Shown one piece after another: positions 52,353 through 61,270 of a stretch of 64,000 bases of DNA; the first letter of the stretch is position 1, and each line of letters starts with the position of its first letter. This DNA is from Kiritimatiellia bacterium (GTDB lineage: Bacteria > Verrucomicrobiota > Kiritimatiellia > RFP12 > DVOR01). Made by a program: the position numbers and the translations under genes. The stretch is from contig JAFXKZ010000002.1 of the NCBI GenBank assembly GCA_017531445.1, positions 451,286-515,285 on the forward strand, written 5' to 3'. Below the pieces are notes generated by a model. That model had not been told where the DNA came from. It was given only the letters and a program-made list of their open reading frames with translations, and made no database searches.

Positions 52353-54077
52353 ATGAATATCCTCCTTGCCTCTACTGCTGCCAATGTTTTCACATTCGCG
52401 ACATTCGCCGCTGTTGTTGGCGGTCTTGGAATCTTCCTGCTCGGCATGAAGCAAATCTCGGAAGGTCTCCAAGCCGTTGCCGGCCCCAGAATGCGTAAAC
52501 TTGTTGCAGCTGCGACCACGAATCGCTTTGCCGGCGTATTGACCGGTGCAGTCGTTACGGGCATCATTCAAGCCTCTGCCGTTACAACCGTTATGGTGGT
52601 CGGCATGGTGACTTCCGGAATTATGACCTTGATGCAAGCGATCAACGTCATCATCGGCGCAAACATCGGCACTACCGTCACCGCGTGGCTCGTGGCGATT
52701 TTCCCGAAACTGGACGCGACGTTCGGGCTCGGACTTGCAGGTTTTTCAGCGTTGGTATACCTCTTCGCTAAACGCGAATCCTGGAAATATTGGGGCTTAA
52801 TCTTCCTCGGTCTTGGCTTAATCTTCTATGGATTGGATCTGGTGAAGAGCAATATGTCGCCGCTTTCCCAGACGGAAAGTTTTATTGATGCCTTAAAATC
52901 ATTTGCAGTATCCGACCCGACCACCGGTGCTTTTTCTGTTTGGGGAATGCTGAAATGTATTATTGTTGGCGCGATTGCCACTGCGTTGATTCAAAGTTCT
53001 TCGGCGACCACGGCGATCGCTGTGGTATTGGTTACACAACGTATGATCTCGTTTGATACGGCAGCTACGTTGGTGCTTGGTATGAATATCGGAACCACCG
53101 TCACCACTTGGTTCGCTGCCATTGGTGCCCCGACAGATGCGCGGCGTGCAGCACTGGCGCACACCCTTTTCAACTTGATTGGTGTAATTATCATGGCACC
53201 TTTCTTCCCGATTCTCCTGCCGATAACCGACAAACTCTTCGGCATCTCGCAAATGGATACCACCGGGCTCGGTTTTGCCGTTGCCGGCATCCATACCGCC
53301 TTCAACATCTTGAACACCTGTATTTTCCTTCCGTTCACATCTCAATTTGCGTGGTTGATTACCCGTATCATTCCCGCAGCCAAAATCCATGAATTGCCAC
53401 GCCTTACCGTGTTGAATCCGCTGAAATTGGCACCTGTCGTAGCGGTAGAACAGGCGCGAAAAGAAGTTGAACAAATGAGCCTCCGTTGCGAAACAGTACT
53501 TGATAACATCCATCAGGTCTTGACAGGTAAGGCGACAGAGGAAATTGAAAACAGCATCTTTCACACCGAGGAAGAGTTGGACATCCTTCAACACGAGGTT
53601 TCACAATTCCTTGGGATTATCATGACCACCAACCTTCCTTCCGACGTTGCCAACCGCGCCCGTATGCTCTTGCGCGTCGCCGACGAGCTTGAATCTGTTT
53701 CAGACGATGCTGTTGCTCTCCTCAAGCAATTCATTCGTATGCGCAAGGCCAATATGAAACTCTCTGAACGCGGCCTTGCAGACTTGAGCAGTCTGCACGA
53801 TATGTGCCGAGCATTCTCCGGAGTTGTCTGCGAAGCTTTCCGGCAAGGAAAAGCCTATGCAGCTGATTTGTTGAATCATATGCACTCTGATGCAGCAAGC
53901 ATCACTGCGCGTGTCAAGGAAATCCGAAAAGCCCAAATGACGCGAATGGCGGATCGTGATCCCACAATCAATCCATTGTGCGCAGTAGTTGTATTGGATA
54001 TGCTCAATCTCTACCGTCGAGTGAAAGAGGATTGTCTCAACATCGGTGAAGCGATGCTTGAAGAAGGACGTGTGTAA
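52353..54077 (+). CDS. Na+/phosphate cotransporter family protein with PhoU-like domain
   Basis: Inner-membrane Na/Pi symporter of the NptA/SLC34-related family. The two inverted membrane repeats each carry the family motif: GIIQASAVTTVMVVG with GANIGTTVTAW, and ALIQSSSATTAIAVVL with GMNIGTTVTTWF. About 574 residues; the last 200 form a helical PhoU-like domain (EEELDILQHEVSQFL onward) in the cytoplasm that may regulate transport. Gene spacing: 39 bases after the LysM gene, 8 before rpe. Confidence 0.93.
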   Translation: MNILLASTAANVFTFATFAAVVGGLGIFLLGMKQISEGLQAVAGPRMRKLVAAATTNRFAGVLTGAVVTGIIQASAVTTVMVVGMVTSGIMTLMQAINVIIGANIGTTVTAWLVAIFPKLDATFGLGLAGFSALVYLFAKRESWKYWGLIFLGLGLIFYGLDLVKSNMSPLSQTESFIDALKSFAVSDPTTGAFSVWGMLKCIIVGAIATALIQSSSATTAIAVVLVTQRMISFDTAATLVLGMNIGTTVTTWFAAIGAPTDARRAALAHTLFNLIGVIIMAPFFPILLPITDKLFGISQMDTTGLGFAVAGIHTAFNILNTCIFLPFTSQFAWLITRIIPAAKIHELPRLTVLNPLKLAPVVAVEQARKEVEQMSLRCETVLDNIHQVLTGKATEEIENSIFHTEEELDILQHEVSQFLGIIMTTNLPSDVANRARMLLRVADELESVSDDAVALLKQFIRMRKANMKLSERGLADLSSLHDMCRAFSGVVCEAFRQGKAYAADLLNHMHSDAASITARVKEIRKAQMTRMADRDPTINPLCAVVVLDMLNLYRRVKEDCLNIGEAMLEEGRV

Positions 54078-54085
54078 GGTTCATT

Positions 54086-54760
54086 ATGCGGATACAAATT
54101 CTGCCATCATTGCTTGCTGCCGACTTGGCATGTCTGGGTCGCGAGATACAACGCGTTGCAGAAGCAGAAGCAGACGCGCTCCATTTGGACATCATGGATG
54201 GCCATTTCGTTCCTAATCTTTCGTTCGCGCCAGACACCTCTGCGCTTTGCAAGAAATATCTTCCCGCTGATTTTCCGATCAACACGCATCTGATGATGAC
54301 AAATCCCGATGCCTATGCCATGCGCTTTATCGAGAAAGGCTCCACGACAATCCAATTTCACTTGGAGATGCGTGAGCAGGTAGACATTTGCAAGCTTGCC
54401 GATGAAATCCATACAAAAGGAGCGCGTGTCGGACTGGCTTTGAATCCGGACACACCTGCAGAAGCCGCACACCCCTACCTTGAATGCGCAGACGAACTTC
54501 TCTGCATGACGGTGTTTCCAGGTTACGGCGGGCAAACGTTCATTGCCGACGTGCTTCCCAAAATCAAACAACTCAGGGCGATGGCACCTGCAATTGACAT
54601 CATGGTTGATGGCGGCATCAATTTTGAAACGGCAGAACTTGCTGCAGCTGCAGGGGCCAATGCATTCGTAGCAGGTTCGTTTCTCTTCAAACAACCAGAC
54701 ATGAAGTCTGCCATTAAAGAACTTCGTATGCGTTGTCAAAAAGCTTTTGCGCATCCTTAA
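54086..54760 (+). CDS. rpe: ribulose-phosphate 3-epimerase
   Basis: Interconverts ribulose 5-phosphate and xylulose 5-phosphate in the pentose phosphate pathway. A TIM barrel of 224 residues with ILPSLLAADLACLG at the N-terminus, the metal/catalytic block LHLDIMDGHFVPNLSF, THLMMTNPD, TVFPGYGGQTFI and the phosphate-binding MVDGGINFETAEL. The usual FGGQxF appears as YGGQTF. Starts 8 bases after the Na/Pi transporter. Confidence 0.96.
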   Translation: MRIQILPSLLAADLACLGREIQRVAEAEADALHLDIMDGHFVPNLSFAPDTSALCKKYLPADFPINTHLMMTNPDAYAMRFIEKGSTTIQFHLEMREQVDICKLADEIHTKGARVGLALNPDTPAEAAHPYLECADELLCMTVFPGYGGQTFIADVLPKIKQLRAMAPAIDIMVDGGINFETAELAAAAGANAFVAGSFLFKQPDMKSAIKELRMRCQKAFAHP

Positions 54761-54839
54761 AGCACAAAACTCGCCCTTGGCAATCTTGCCTCTCAGCTCT
54801 AAAAGCAGACCACTTTCTCTCTTCTGAAACACAAACGGT

Positions 54840-56267
54840 ATGAGCGGAACGCGTATCATTAAAGAACTTGGACGATACCCTATCGCCCCACTTCTTTTGA
54901 AATACTCGCTTCCTTCTATTGCCGGGATGTTGGTAGCTGCGCTCTACAATGTCGTAGACAGGCTCTACGTCGGGCGCTGTGTCGGCCCTGAAGGACTCGC
55001 AAGTTTCGCGCTGACTTTTCCAGCAATGATGATTACGATTGCTTTCGGAACGCTTATCGGTCACGGCACTTCAACGCGCATCTCGATTGCGATGGGACAA
55101 GGGAAACGCAAGGTCGCCCAGTGCTACCTTGGACAGGCCATTTGCCTTTTTCTCATTCTCTCTTTCACCTTTTATCCCCTTTGTGCATTTTTTGCAGAAC
55201 CGATTCTACTGCTTTCAGGCGGCACCCCTGCAACGGTTCCACCGGCCGCACACTACTTACAAATTATTTTCTTCGGTGTCATCTTTCAATATCTCAGTCA
55301 CGGACTTAACAATACACTTCGGGCAGACGGTTATCCTAAAAAAGCACTCATTTCAATGCTTCTTGGGGCAATCATCAACATTGTTGCCGATCCGTTTTTC
55401 ATCTTTGAAGAAGTCCCGCTCGTCTTTTTTACAGTCCCTGGACTGGGCATGGGAATTGTTGGAGCGGCTGTTGCGACCGTTCTTTCTCAAGTCATTGCCT
55501 CCATTTGGGTTGTCAGCCACTTTCTCCGAAAAGAGGCTACCATTCCCTTAAAACTGGGCTATATCCGCCTCTATCCTCCGCTCTTGTGGGGGATGCTGTT
55601 TTTGGGTCTTCCTCCCTTTGTGCTCAACCTTGTGGGAAGCCTCGTCAACACACTTTACAATGTCCTCTTCCACTACTATGCTCCCACAGAGACCATTGCC
55701 GAACGGGAAATTGCATCAATTGGCATCGTGATGACCGTTCAAATGCTGCTGTGTATGCCCGTCCTTGGCATTGCACAAGGGATGCAACCACTTTTAGGAT
55801 TCAACATCGGAGCAAAAAACTATTCACGCGTACGAAAAACATTCAAACTTGCAGCTTGGTGGGGAGGCGGTTGGATCTTTCTCACATCGCTAGCGACTAT
55901 TTTCTTCCGCGTCCCCATTTTCAAACTTTTCTGCCGGGAGGAAATGGCAACAGAATTGCTTCTCCATGGTCCGCATCGGTTGCTCATTTTCTTTTCAGGT
56001 TTCCAATTTGTGGGATACGCAATCCTCGTAGGACAATATTTCCAGGCTATTGGGCGTGGGAATATCAGCCTGACCATGAGCCTCTCCCGTCAGTGTTTTC
56101 TGCTCGTACCGCTGATGTTCATCCTTCCCCGAGTGATAGGAAATGCCGGCATCTGGTGGGCAGCCCCCATCTCAGACATCCTCTCAATCTTGATTGCCGT
56201 AGGCTTTCATTTCATTGAACATCGTCGCCTGAATCGCCTAATTGCGAGCGAAGTCCCTTCTCTTTAA
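54840..56267 (+). CDS. MATE-family efflux transporter
   Basis: Multidrug and toxic-compound extrusion antiporter in the inner membrane, 475 residues with about 12 hydrophobic helices in two halves. Characteristic beginnings: LLLKYSLPSIAGMLVAALYNVVDRLYVG, of which LPSIAGMLVAALYNVVDR is the diagnostic part; second half GLPPFVLNLVGSLVNTLYNVLF in part. GMQPLLGFNIGAKNYSRV is also family-typical. The NorM/DinF-type subgroup is likely; substrate unknown. Its last codons are duplicated downstream (see repeat 56244-56338). Confidence 0.93.
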   Translation: MSGTRIIKELGRYPIAPLLLKYSLPSIAGMLVAALYNVVDRLYVGRCVGPEGLASFALTFPAMMITIAFGTLIGHGTSTRISIAMGQGKRKVAQCYLGQAICLFLILSFTFYPLCAFFAEPILLLSGGTPATVPPAAHYLQIIFFGVIFQYLSHGLNNTLRADGYPKKALISMLLGAIINIVADPFFIFEEVPLVFFTVPGLGMGIVGAAVATVLSQVIASIWVVSHFLRKEATIPLKLGYIRLYPPLLWGMLFLGLPPFVLNLVGSLVNTLYNVLFHYYAPTETIAEREIASIGIVMTVQMLLCMPVLGIAQGMQPLLGFNIGAKNYSRVRKTFKLAAWWGGGWIFLTSLATIFFRVPIFKLFCREEMATELLLHGPHRLLIFFSGFQFVGYAILVGQYFQAIGRGNISLTMSLSRQCFLLVPLMFILPRVIGNAGIWWAAPISDILSILIAVGFHFIEHRRLNRLIASEVPSL

Positions 56268-56338
56268 GGAAGGCTGGTCACAGACACACAGGCTCCGGAT
56301 TGACTCTAATCACGAGCGAAGTCCCGTCTTTTTAAGGA
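56244..56338 (+). repeat. tandem duplication of the 3' end of the MATE gene
   Basis: A 27-base unit, GCGAGCGAAGTCCCTTCTC followed by TTTAAGGA (56244-56270), recurs 68 bases later as ACGAGCGAAGTCCCGTCTT plus TTTAAGGA (56312-56338). The copy preserves the reading frame of the end of the gene including its stop (SEVPSL versus SEVPSF), so it is a duplicated gene tail. Confidence 0.75.
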
Positions 56339-56383
56339 GCTGAAACGTTTTCGCCACACACCATTTGCAAGTTTATTCATCTG

Positions 56384-56606
56384 CAACACCTCTAACAACA
56401 TCATAAGAACGTTCCTTAAAAAGAACCGCCTGTGGCTCTCGCTCCCCGCCTTTTCCGGAAAACATTCCACTTGAGAAGCGATTCTTTACTTCCAACACCC
56501 TATGCAGTTCTCCATATGGGTGTGAGTATTGAAACAAGTGTAAGCCAAGTCGGTCAATAGCCAACACCTTACGTGATTCTTCATATAGGTGTGAGCGTAT
56601 AGCAGT
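56384..56606 (-). repeat. degenerate hairpin repeats between MATE and yeiH
   Basis: Two clear copies, 56492-56528 and 56561-56599, share CCAACACCYTAYG, a short middle and YCATATRGGTGTGAGYRTA; each can fold (ACACC with GGTGT). A third, weaker copy starts at 56384. On the minus strand they lie in a 108-codon frame (56373-56699) that translates as repeated SHLYEESRKVL, SHPYGELHRVL and SYDVVRGV units. I see no start-site signal or other evidence that it is translated; the 370-base region otherwise holds nothing recognised. Confidence 0.6.
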
Positions 56607-56735
56607 ACATACCGTATTCCCGGTGGCGGAACTTCTCCAAAGACAATCTTCCACCTCTTTGAACACGCCTACGAGGCTTAAAGGCATCAAACCGGGCACC
56701 GCGCAAACTACGCGTTCCCTTCTGTCTGTACACGC

Positions 56736-57779
56736 TTACCACAACCCCATAATCGCTTGAAGCACGAGCGAAGTTATCGTAATCCCAGCCCAACAAACCG
56801 CCCCAAGCAATAACGGTTTCCCACCGGTACGAATCAGTTTAATCAAATCGGTATTCAACCCGATCGCAGCCATTGCCATGATGATCAGAAACTTTGATAA
56901 TGATTTTGCAGGTGCAAATGCTGTTTCGGCCACTCCCAGCGACAAGCACACCGTTGTCACCAACGCCGCAGCAACAAACCAAAGAATGAAAAAGGGGAAG
57001 ATCTTGCGGAATGAGACGTTTCCCTGCGCGGAGAGATCTTCTTTTGCACGGCGTGCAGTAAGAAAGGCCAATCCTAACACAATCGGAATAATCGCCAATG
57101 TTCGTGTCAATTTCACCGTAACCGCTTTATCCAGTGTTTGGGAACCCAGTTGATACATGGAATCCCATGTTGCTGCACACGCCGTTACCGAGGAGGTGTC
57201 GTTGACCGCAGTCCCGGCAAAAATGCCAAAGGCTTCTCCGCTGGCAGTCTCCATTCCCAAGAGACTTCCCAAAAGCGGGAAAAGTATTGCGGCCATCACA
57301 TTAAAGAAGAAAATCACCGAAATTGCCTGCGCCACTTCACTGTCATCCGCTTTTATCACAGGGGCCGTCGCCGCAATTGCCGATCCTCCGCAAATTGAAG
57401 AGCCCACTCCGACTAAAACTGCAATGCGCTCAGGGATATTCCAAATCTTCCGCAAACAGTATGCCAACAGCAATGCAATAAAAATAGTTGAGACGATAAT
57501 CGGAAGCGATTGCGCCCCGGTCTTCAGCACCACCGATAGATTAAGCCCGAATCCAAGCAGAATTACCGCCCATTGAAGCACCTTTTTGGAGACCCATCGA
57601 ATCCCCGGATCCAAGCGCGAACGCTGTGTTTTCAACAATGGCACAAGCATCATTCCGGAAAGGATGGCAATTACCGCGCCCCCCACAAGCGGAAAGATTT
57701 TTCCGATAATCCATGCAGGAATTGCGAGAAAAAGGCACAACAAAATGCCAGGACCATGCGAATTAATCCACTGTTTCAT
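56736..57779 (-). CDS. yeiH: YeiH/UPF0324 family putative sulfate exporter
   Basis: Polytopic inner-membrane protein of 347 residues. Family signatures: [51 protein letters not shown] and [15 protein letters not shown]. Members are proposed to export sulfite or sulfate-type anions, or other small acids; direct evidence is limited. The stop is 5 bases inside from the repeat region. No regulator gene (yeiE-like) is adjacent. Confidence 0.9.
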   Translation of the reverse strand: MKQWINSHGPGILLCLFLAIPAWIIGKIFPLVGGAVIAILSGMMLVPLLKTQRSRLDPGIRWVSKKVLQWAVILLGFGLNLSVVLKTGAQSLPIIVSTIFIALLLAYCLRKIWNIPERIAVLVGVGSSICGGSAIAATAPVIKADDSEVAQAISVIFFFNVMAAILFPLLGSLLGMETASGEAFGIFAGTAVNDTSSVTACAATWDSMYQLGSQTLDKAVTVKLTRTLAIIPIVLGLAFLTARRAKEDLSAQGNVSFRKIFPFFILWFVAAALVTTVCLSLGVAETAFAPAKSLSKFLIIMAMAAIGLNTDLIKLIRTGGKPLLLGAVCWAGITITSLVLQAIMGLW

Positions 57780-58033
57780 CGGACATTCCTTCCTGCTTCA
57801 CGCGTTATTGTCTCCACATCGGTAAATCACGAACCGCAATCCATTCCGAACGATAGACAGAGGCCATGCAGCCCTCTGAACGACATCACCCAAACGCTTC
57901 ATGAATGATACCATAAATTATGACAGCTTGCGTTTACCTTTTGCTTCCCCTTGAAGCACTCTGATTCATTCTCCAATGGGAACCGGCAACTGACACCCGG
58001 ATACTTTGATGCGCGAACCGATAAAATCATGAA
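57780..58033. other. intergenic region between ispF and yeiH
   Basis: About 250 bases upstream of yeiH and beyond the ispF terminator. Minus-strand promoter elements for yeiH must lie here but no clear pair was found. Nothing else recognised. Confidence 0.4.
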
Positions 58034-58066
58034 TAAAAACGGACGCCAACGTTTTCCGTTGCGTCC
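58034..58066 (-). terminator. intrinsic terminator of the tRNA-Leu-ispF transcript
   Basis: On the minus strand GGACGCAACG-GAAAA-CGTTGGCGTCC (58041-58066, one bulged base) followed by GTTTTTA. It lies about 50 bases past the ispF stop. Confidence 0.85.
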
Positions 58067-58114
58067 AGTTTTGCGAACGAAAAAGTCTGCGCCTCAACGT
58101 GGAAACAGAACCAA

Positions 58115-58600
58115 TCACCTCTGCGCAGCATGGACTGTCGCAACCGCCATCGCCGAAATGCCTTCACGACGACCAATCGCCCCCAGCCCTTCAACGGTTG
58201 TCGCCTTTACCGAGACCGCCCCCTCCGGAATTTGCATTGCCCGGGCCAAACAATGGCGCATCGCAGGAATATGTGGCATCAACTTGGGACGTTCGGCTAA
58301 CACGGTGGCATCCACATTGTTAATGCGCCATCCTTTTTGATGAAGACGTTCTGTAACTGCCTGCAATAACGCCACACTGTCCGCTCCAGCCCATTTCGCA
58401 TCTGTATCCGGGAAATGCTGCCCGATATCACCATCAGCAATTGCCCCCAATAAAGCGTCCATAATCGCGTGTGTCAGCACATCTGCATCGGAATGCCCCA
58501 GCAAACCGTGCGAATGCGGGATATCCACACCGCCAAGAATCAATTTACGACCTTCCACAAGACGATGCGTATCAAAGCCAATACCGGAACGTGTCATCAT
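58115..58600 (-). CDS. ispF: 2-C-methyl-D-erythritol 2,4-cyclodiphosphate synthase
   Basis: Fifth enzyme of the MEP pathway for isoprenoid precursors, a zinc-dependent homotrimer. 161 residues with [21 protein letters not shown] (in part GIGFDTHRL, zinc ligands Asp and His), the motif [30 protein letters not shown], and the C-terminal [20 protein letters not shown]. Downstream of tRNA-Leu by 31 bases on the same strand, so probably on the same transcript. No Shine-Dalgarno precedes either of its two adjacent ATG codons. Confidence 0.97.
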   Translation of the reverse strand: MMTRSGIGFDTHRLVEGRKLILGGVDIPHSHGLLGHSDADVLTHAIMDALLGAIADGDIGQHFPDTDAKWAGADSVALLQAVTERLHQKGWRINNVDATVLAERPKLMPHIPAMRHCLARAMQIPEGAVSVKATTVEGLGAIGRREGISAMAVATVHAAQR

Positions 58601-58631
58601 ACTACAGACTTGAATAAAGGGGAAACGGATC

Positions 58632-58713
58632 TGGGCTCGGAGGGAATCGAACCCTCACATCTTGCGATACAGGAACCTAAATCCTGCGTGTCTGCCAGTT
58701 TCACCACGAGCCC
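58632..58713 (-). tRNA. tRNA-Leu (anticodon UAG)
   Basis: Acceptor stem GGGCTCG (plus 58707-58713, complement) with CGAGCCC (58633-58639 complement) and discriminator A. D-arm GGTGAAACTGGCAGACACGC, anticodon arm CAGGA-TTTAGGT-TCCTG with anticodon TAG, long variable arm TATCGCAAGATG as expected for a class II tRNA, and T-arm GAGGGTTCGATTCCCTC. CCA is not encoded (GAT follows). Reads CUA codons. Confidence 0.97.
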
Positions 58714-58728
58714 GCACATTGACGCCCG

Positions 58729-58757
58729 ATTATAACAAAACAGCCGTTCAACCGCAA
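58729..58757 (-). promoter_or_regulatory. promoter of tRNA-Leu and ispF
   Basis: Minus-strand TTGCGG (plus 58752-58757), 17-base spacer, perfect TATAAT (plus 58729-58734), 15 bases before the tRNA 5' end. The G+C-rich CGGGCG after the -10 could be a stringent discriminator. Confidence 0.8.
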
Positions 58758-58842
58758 CCCTCCCAACGCTTGCCAACAGCATGATCGCGGCAGCCGGCAA
58801 TTCTCTGGAAAAGACGGCAAGGCGATGGATTTTGAGCAAAGA

Positions 58843-59670
58843 TTACTGCGAACGTTTCCGTCTGGATTTGGCTTTACGCTCGATGTATTGTCCCTTTCCA
58901 AGCGTGGCAAGCGTTTGCAGAAGTGAGGAGGATTGACCGATGGCAACGCAGGAAAAGACAATCTCTTTCGGCGGTGGCGGCAACTGACGTGTCTGTTTGA
59001 AAGAGGGCATTGTGCGCGACTTCGGCCGCCACCTTGCCCATGTTTTCCGCCAGGCAGCTTTCAATTGCCGACACTTGCGCGCATGAGGCGTGGAGGCGGT
59101 TTCCCCCGCGGCATACCAGTCACTGACCGCTTCTTGAACGCAGTCGGCATAGGCCCCAATGTCATTATCACCCAGATAGATGATGCAGGTAATCGCATGA
59201 CGCGCAACAAACGGCCAGAGCGTCTCCCGGAAGGTTGTTTCAAAGTTGCCGCCGGAAAGTAGTTCTTTGCGCTCCAACAGTTCCAACAGTTGCTTTTGTT
59301 CGGAGGGCTTTCCCATATCAAAGGGACCAACCCCCTTATGTGCCTCACTGCCCCCCTCAAAGAGGATGCTCACGGAAAACGGCACCCCATGTGTGCGCGT
59401 TGCCGTATACATTTGCTCGCCCATGGTGCGCACTTCATCAATCAACGTCTCCCAACGCCGCCCGGGCGTAACACGTGCGGCATCTTTCCGGTTCATCGAT
59501 TTGGAAGCGTCAATAATCAACAGCAGATTCGCCCCTTCTGCCGGAAGGTCGATACCATAAAAAGAGATTCCGTAGCGTTCATGCGAGGTTGAAGCCGATG
59601 GTTGCGCCTTTACAATGGAAACAGGGCACAACAGCCCGAACAAAAAGAAAAGAAAAACGAGCCGACGCAT
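58843..59670 (-). CDS. secreted VWA-domain protein
   Basis: 275 residues with a signal peptide (MRRLVFLFFLFGLLCPVSIVKAQ, in part) and a von Willebrand factor A domain whose metal site begins LLIIDASKSMNRKD (DxSxS). ATG 59670 is chosen since GGAGAG lies 7 bases upstream; GTG 59676 is the alternative and would overlap the amidohydrolase stop. The remaining MIDAS threonine and aspartate regions (SGGNFETTF, YLGDNDIGAY) are plausible. Ends in a very basic tail (RKAKSRRKRSQ). Probably periplasmic, mediating metal-dependent protein contacts. Function unknown. Confidence 0.83.
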   Translation of the reverse strand: MRRLVFLFFLFGLLCPVSIVKAQPSASTSHERYGISFYGIDLPAEGANLLLIIDASKSMNRKDAARVTPGRRWETLIDEVRTMGEQMYTATRTHGVPFSVSILFEGGSEAHKGVGPFDMGKPSEQKQLLELLERKELLSGGNFETTFRETLWPFVARHAITCIIYLGDNDIGAYADCVQEAVSDWYAAGETASTPHARKCRQLKAAWRKTWARWRPKSRTMPSFKQTRQLPPPPKEIVFSCVAIGQSSSLLQTLATLGKGQYIERKAKSRRKRSQ

Positions 59671-59672
59671 CT

Positions 59673-60932
59673 TCACTCTCCGCGCAGTTTCCTTGCAGCT
59701 TCACGTGCTGCGGCAACAATCGCTGCCTCTCCGGGAACGATTTTCCCCTGCATTAAAATACGCCCGGCACAAATAACGGTATCCACACATGACGTATCCC
59801 CGGCATAGAGAAAATCGGCATCCGGATCGTTTCCGGCGGCAAAAGCCGGCGCATTCAGATCTATCAAAAGACAATCCGCCGCCTTTCCTTCGGCAATCTG
59901 CCCGGCCTCCGGAAAGCCCAATGCACGGGCGGCAATCTGTGTAACGGCCGCATCAATCTGCGCCAAGGGCACCTCTTCCGGAGACGCCGCGCCCAACTTC
60001 GCCGAAAGCGCGGCGGCTTTGGTTTCGGCAATCATGGAAAGACTATTGTTGGAGGCCGCACCATCGGTACCGACGGTGATGGCAACGCCTGCTTTTGCCG
60101 CCCGCACCCAGGGGAAAATGCCGCTGCCCAGTTTTTGATTTGATTGTGGACAATGCGCCACAATCACGCCACGCGCCGCCATCCGTGCGAGATCTTCATC
60201 GGTTACATGGCAGCAATGTGCGAGAATTGTCCCGGGGCGAAGCAATCCGCATTGCTCCAGATACGCAATCGGCGTAGCAGCATTGAACCGCGCTTGGGCG
60301 ATGGCACATTCCGTACGCGTTTCGGCGGCATGAAGATGAATCGGCAATCCGAGACGATCCGCCTCACGTGCGACATGACGCAATTGTTCGGGAGTCGTCG
60401 TATAGAGTGCATGCGGTGCCAGCGAAAGTTGAACCGTTGGCGGCAAGTCCGGGAGCATCTCAAGCGCGGCTTCATTTTCAATGTGTTCGGAAACCTGATT
60501 CATCACCATCAGCCCCACACGGGCACGCACGCCCATTTCAATTGCAGTGCGCAAAATGGCCGGTTGATGGAAATACATATCGTTGAATGCGACACATCCG
60601 GAGTGCAGACTTTCCACAATCGCCAGACGCGTCCCGGCGGCGACCAATTCCGGAGTAAGGCGCGCTTCCTGCGGCCAGATGCGCTCCTGCAACCACGCCA
60701 TCAGCGGTAAATCCTCTCCACTTCCGCGCAGCAAGGTCATCGCATGGTGTGTGTGAGTATTGTAGAACGGCGGACGTATCAGGAATGAATGCCCCTCAAT
60801 CACGCGATGAACGCTCTCCGGCGCAATCGTCCCTGCCGGTGCAACCGCAGTAAAACGCTCCCCCTTAATCGCAACATCCACGCGTTGATGCCGCAAAAGC
60901 ACATTCCGGATTAAAAGATCATGCCTCTTCAT
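59673..60932 (-). CDS. amidohydrolase, S-adenosylhomocysteine/methylthioadenosine deaminase-like
   Basis: Metal-dependent deaminase of the cytosine-deaminase/TrzA-MtaD branch. ATG 60932 is chosen because GGAG lies nine bases upstream. About 419 residues: a beta-sandwich edge, the metal motif NTHTHHAMTLLRGSGEDLPLMAWL (in part NTHTHHAMTLLRG), the HLHAAET histidine, AHCCHVTDEDL, HCPQSNQKLGSG and VTVGTDGAASNNSLSM with the catalytic Asp (TDGAASNN). In this family the pattern is typical of enzymes that deaminate 5'-methylthioadenosine or S-adenosylhomocysteine to inosyl products. Stop overlaps the VWA region by a few bases. Confidence 0.87.
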   Translation of the reverse strand: MKRHDLLIRNVLLRHQRVDVAIKGERFTAVAPAGTIAPESVHRVIEGHSFLIRPPFYNTHTHHAMTLLRGSGEDLPLMAWLQERIWPQEARLTPELVAAGTRLAIVESLHSGCVAFNDMYFHQPAILRTAIEMGVRARVGLMVMNQVSEHIENEAALEMLPDLPPTVQLSLAPHALYTTTPEQLRHVAREADRLGLPIHLHAAETRTECAIAQARFNAATPIAYLEQCGLLRPGTILAHCCHVTDEDLARMAARGVIVAHCPQSNQKLGSGIFPWVRAAKAGVAITVGTDGAASNNSLSMIAETKAAALSAKLGAASPEEVPLAQIDAAVTQIAARALGFPEAGQIAEGKAADCLLIDLNAPAFAAGNDPDADFLYAGDTSCVDTVICAGRILMQGKIVPGEAAIVAAAREAARKLRGE

Positions 60933-60962
60933 TCTTTTCAACTCCATACAGCAGTATATCAC

Positions 60963-61270
60963 AAGCGTCCCCTGCCCAACCGTACTCCCGCGACTCGCTG
61001 TTTTCAGTTTCGGCGATGTTTCGCGGCAATCTCACCGAAACGGCGTTACAACATGGGCGAAACCGGAAGGCAACATCGCCCATATTGAACTGCTGCTTGG
61101 CACGACTTCCGGAAAAGGTGCGCAACCCTTGAGCCGACGCCCCCTTATCACTGAAGAAAAACACCCGTGCTACAAGCATTATTTCCGCACACCTCAAAGA
61201 CGCCATCTTCCCGTGTGAATCCCCCAAACAGTCGCGTTCAGCACGGCAGTTTTGTTACACTATTCCCATT
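60963..61270. repeat. non-coding element E with TTTCGGCGATGTT cluster
   Basis: 308 bases between the divergent amidohydrolase and RsmC-like genes. Cluster: TTTCGGCGATGTT (61008-61020), inverted CACCGAAA (61033-61040), ATGGGCGAAA (61053-61062), AACATCGCCCAT (61072-61083), then ATTGAAC as also found after the motif at 41706-41717. This is the shortest and most compact example, hence perhaps closest to a minimal element. Confidence 0.6.

Noticed and set aside
56373-56699. 108-codon minus-strand frame with repeated SHxYxExxRVL units as a gene
   Set aside because: The repetition is explained by DNA hairpin repeats; there is no ribosome site or further support for translation. Kept as a repeat instead.
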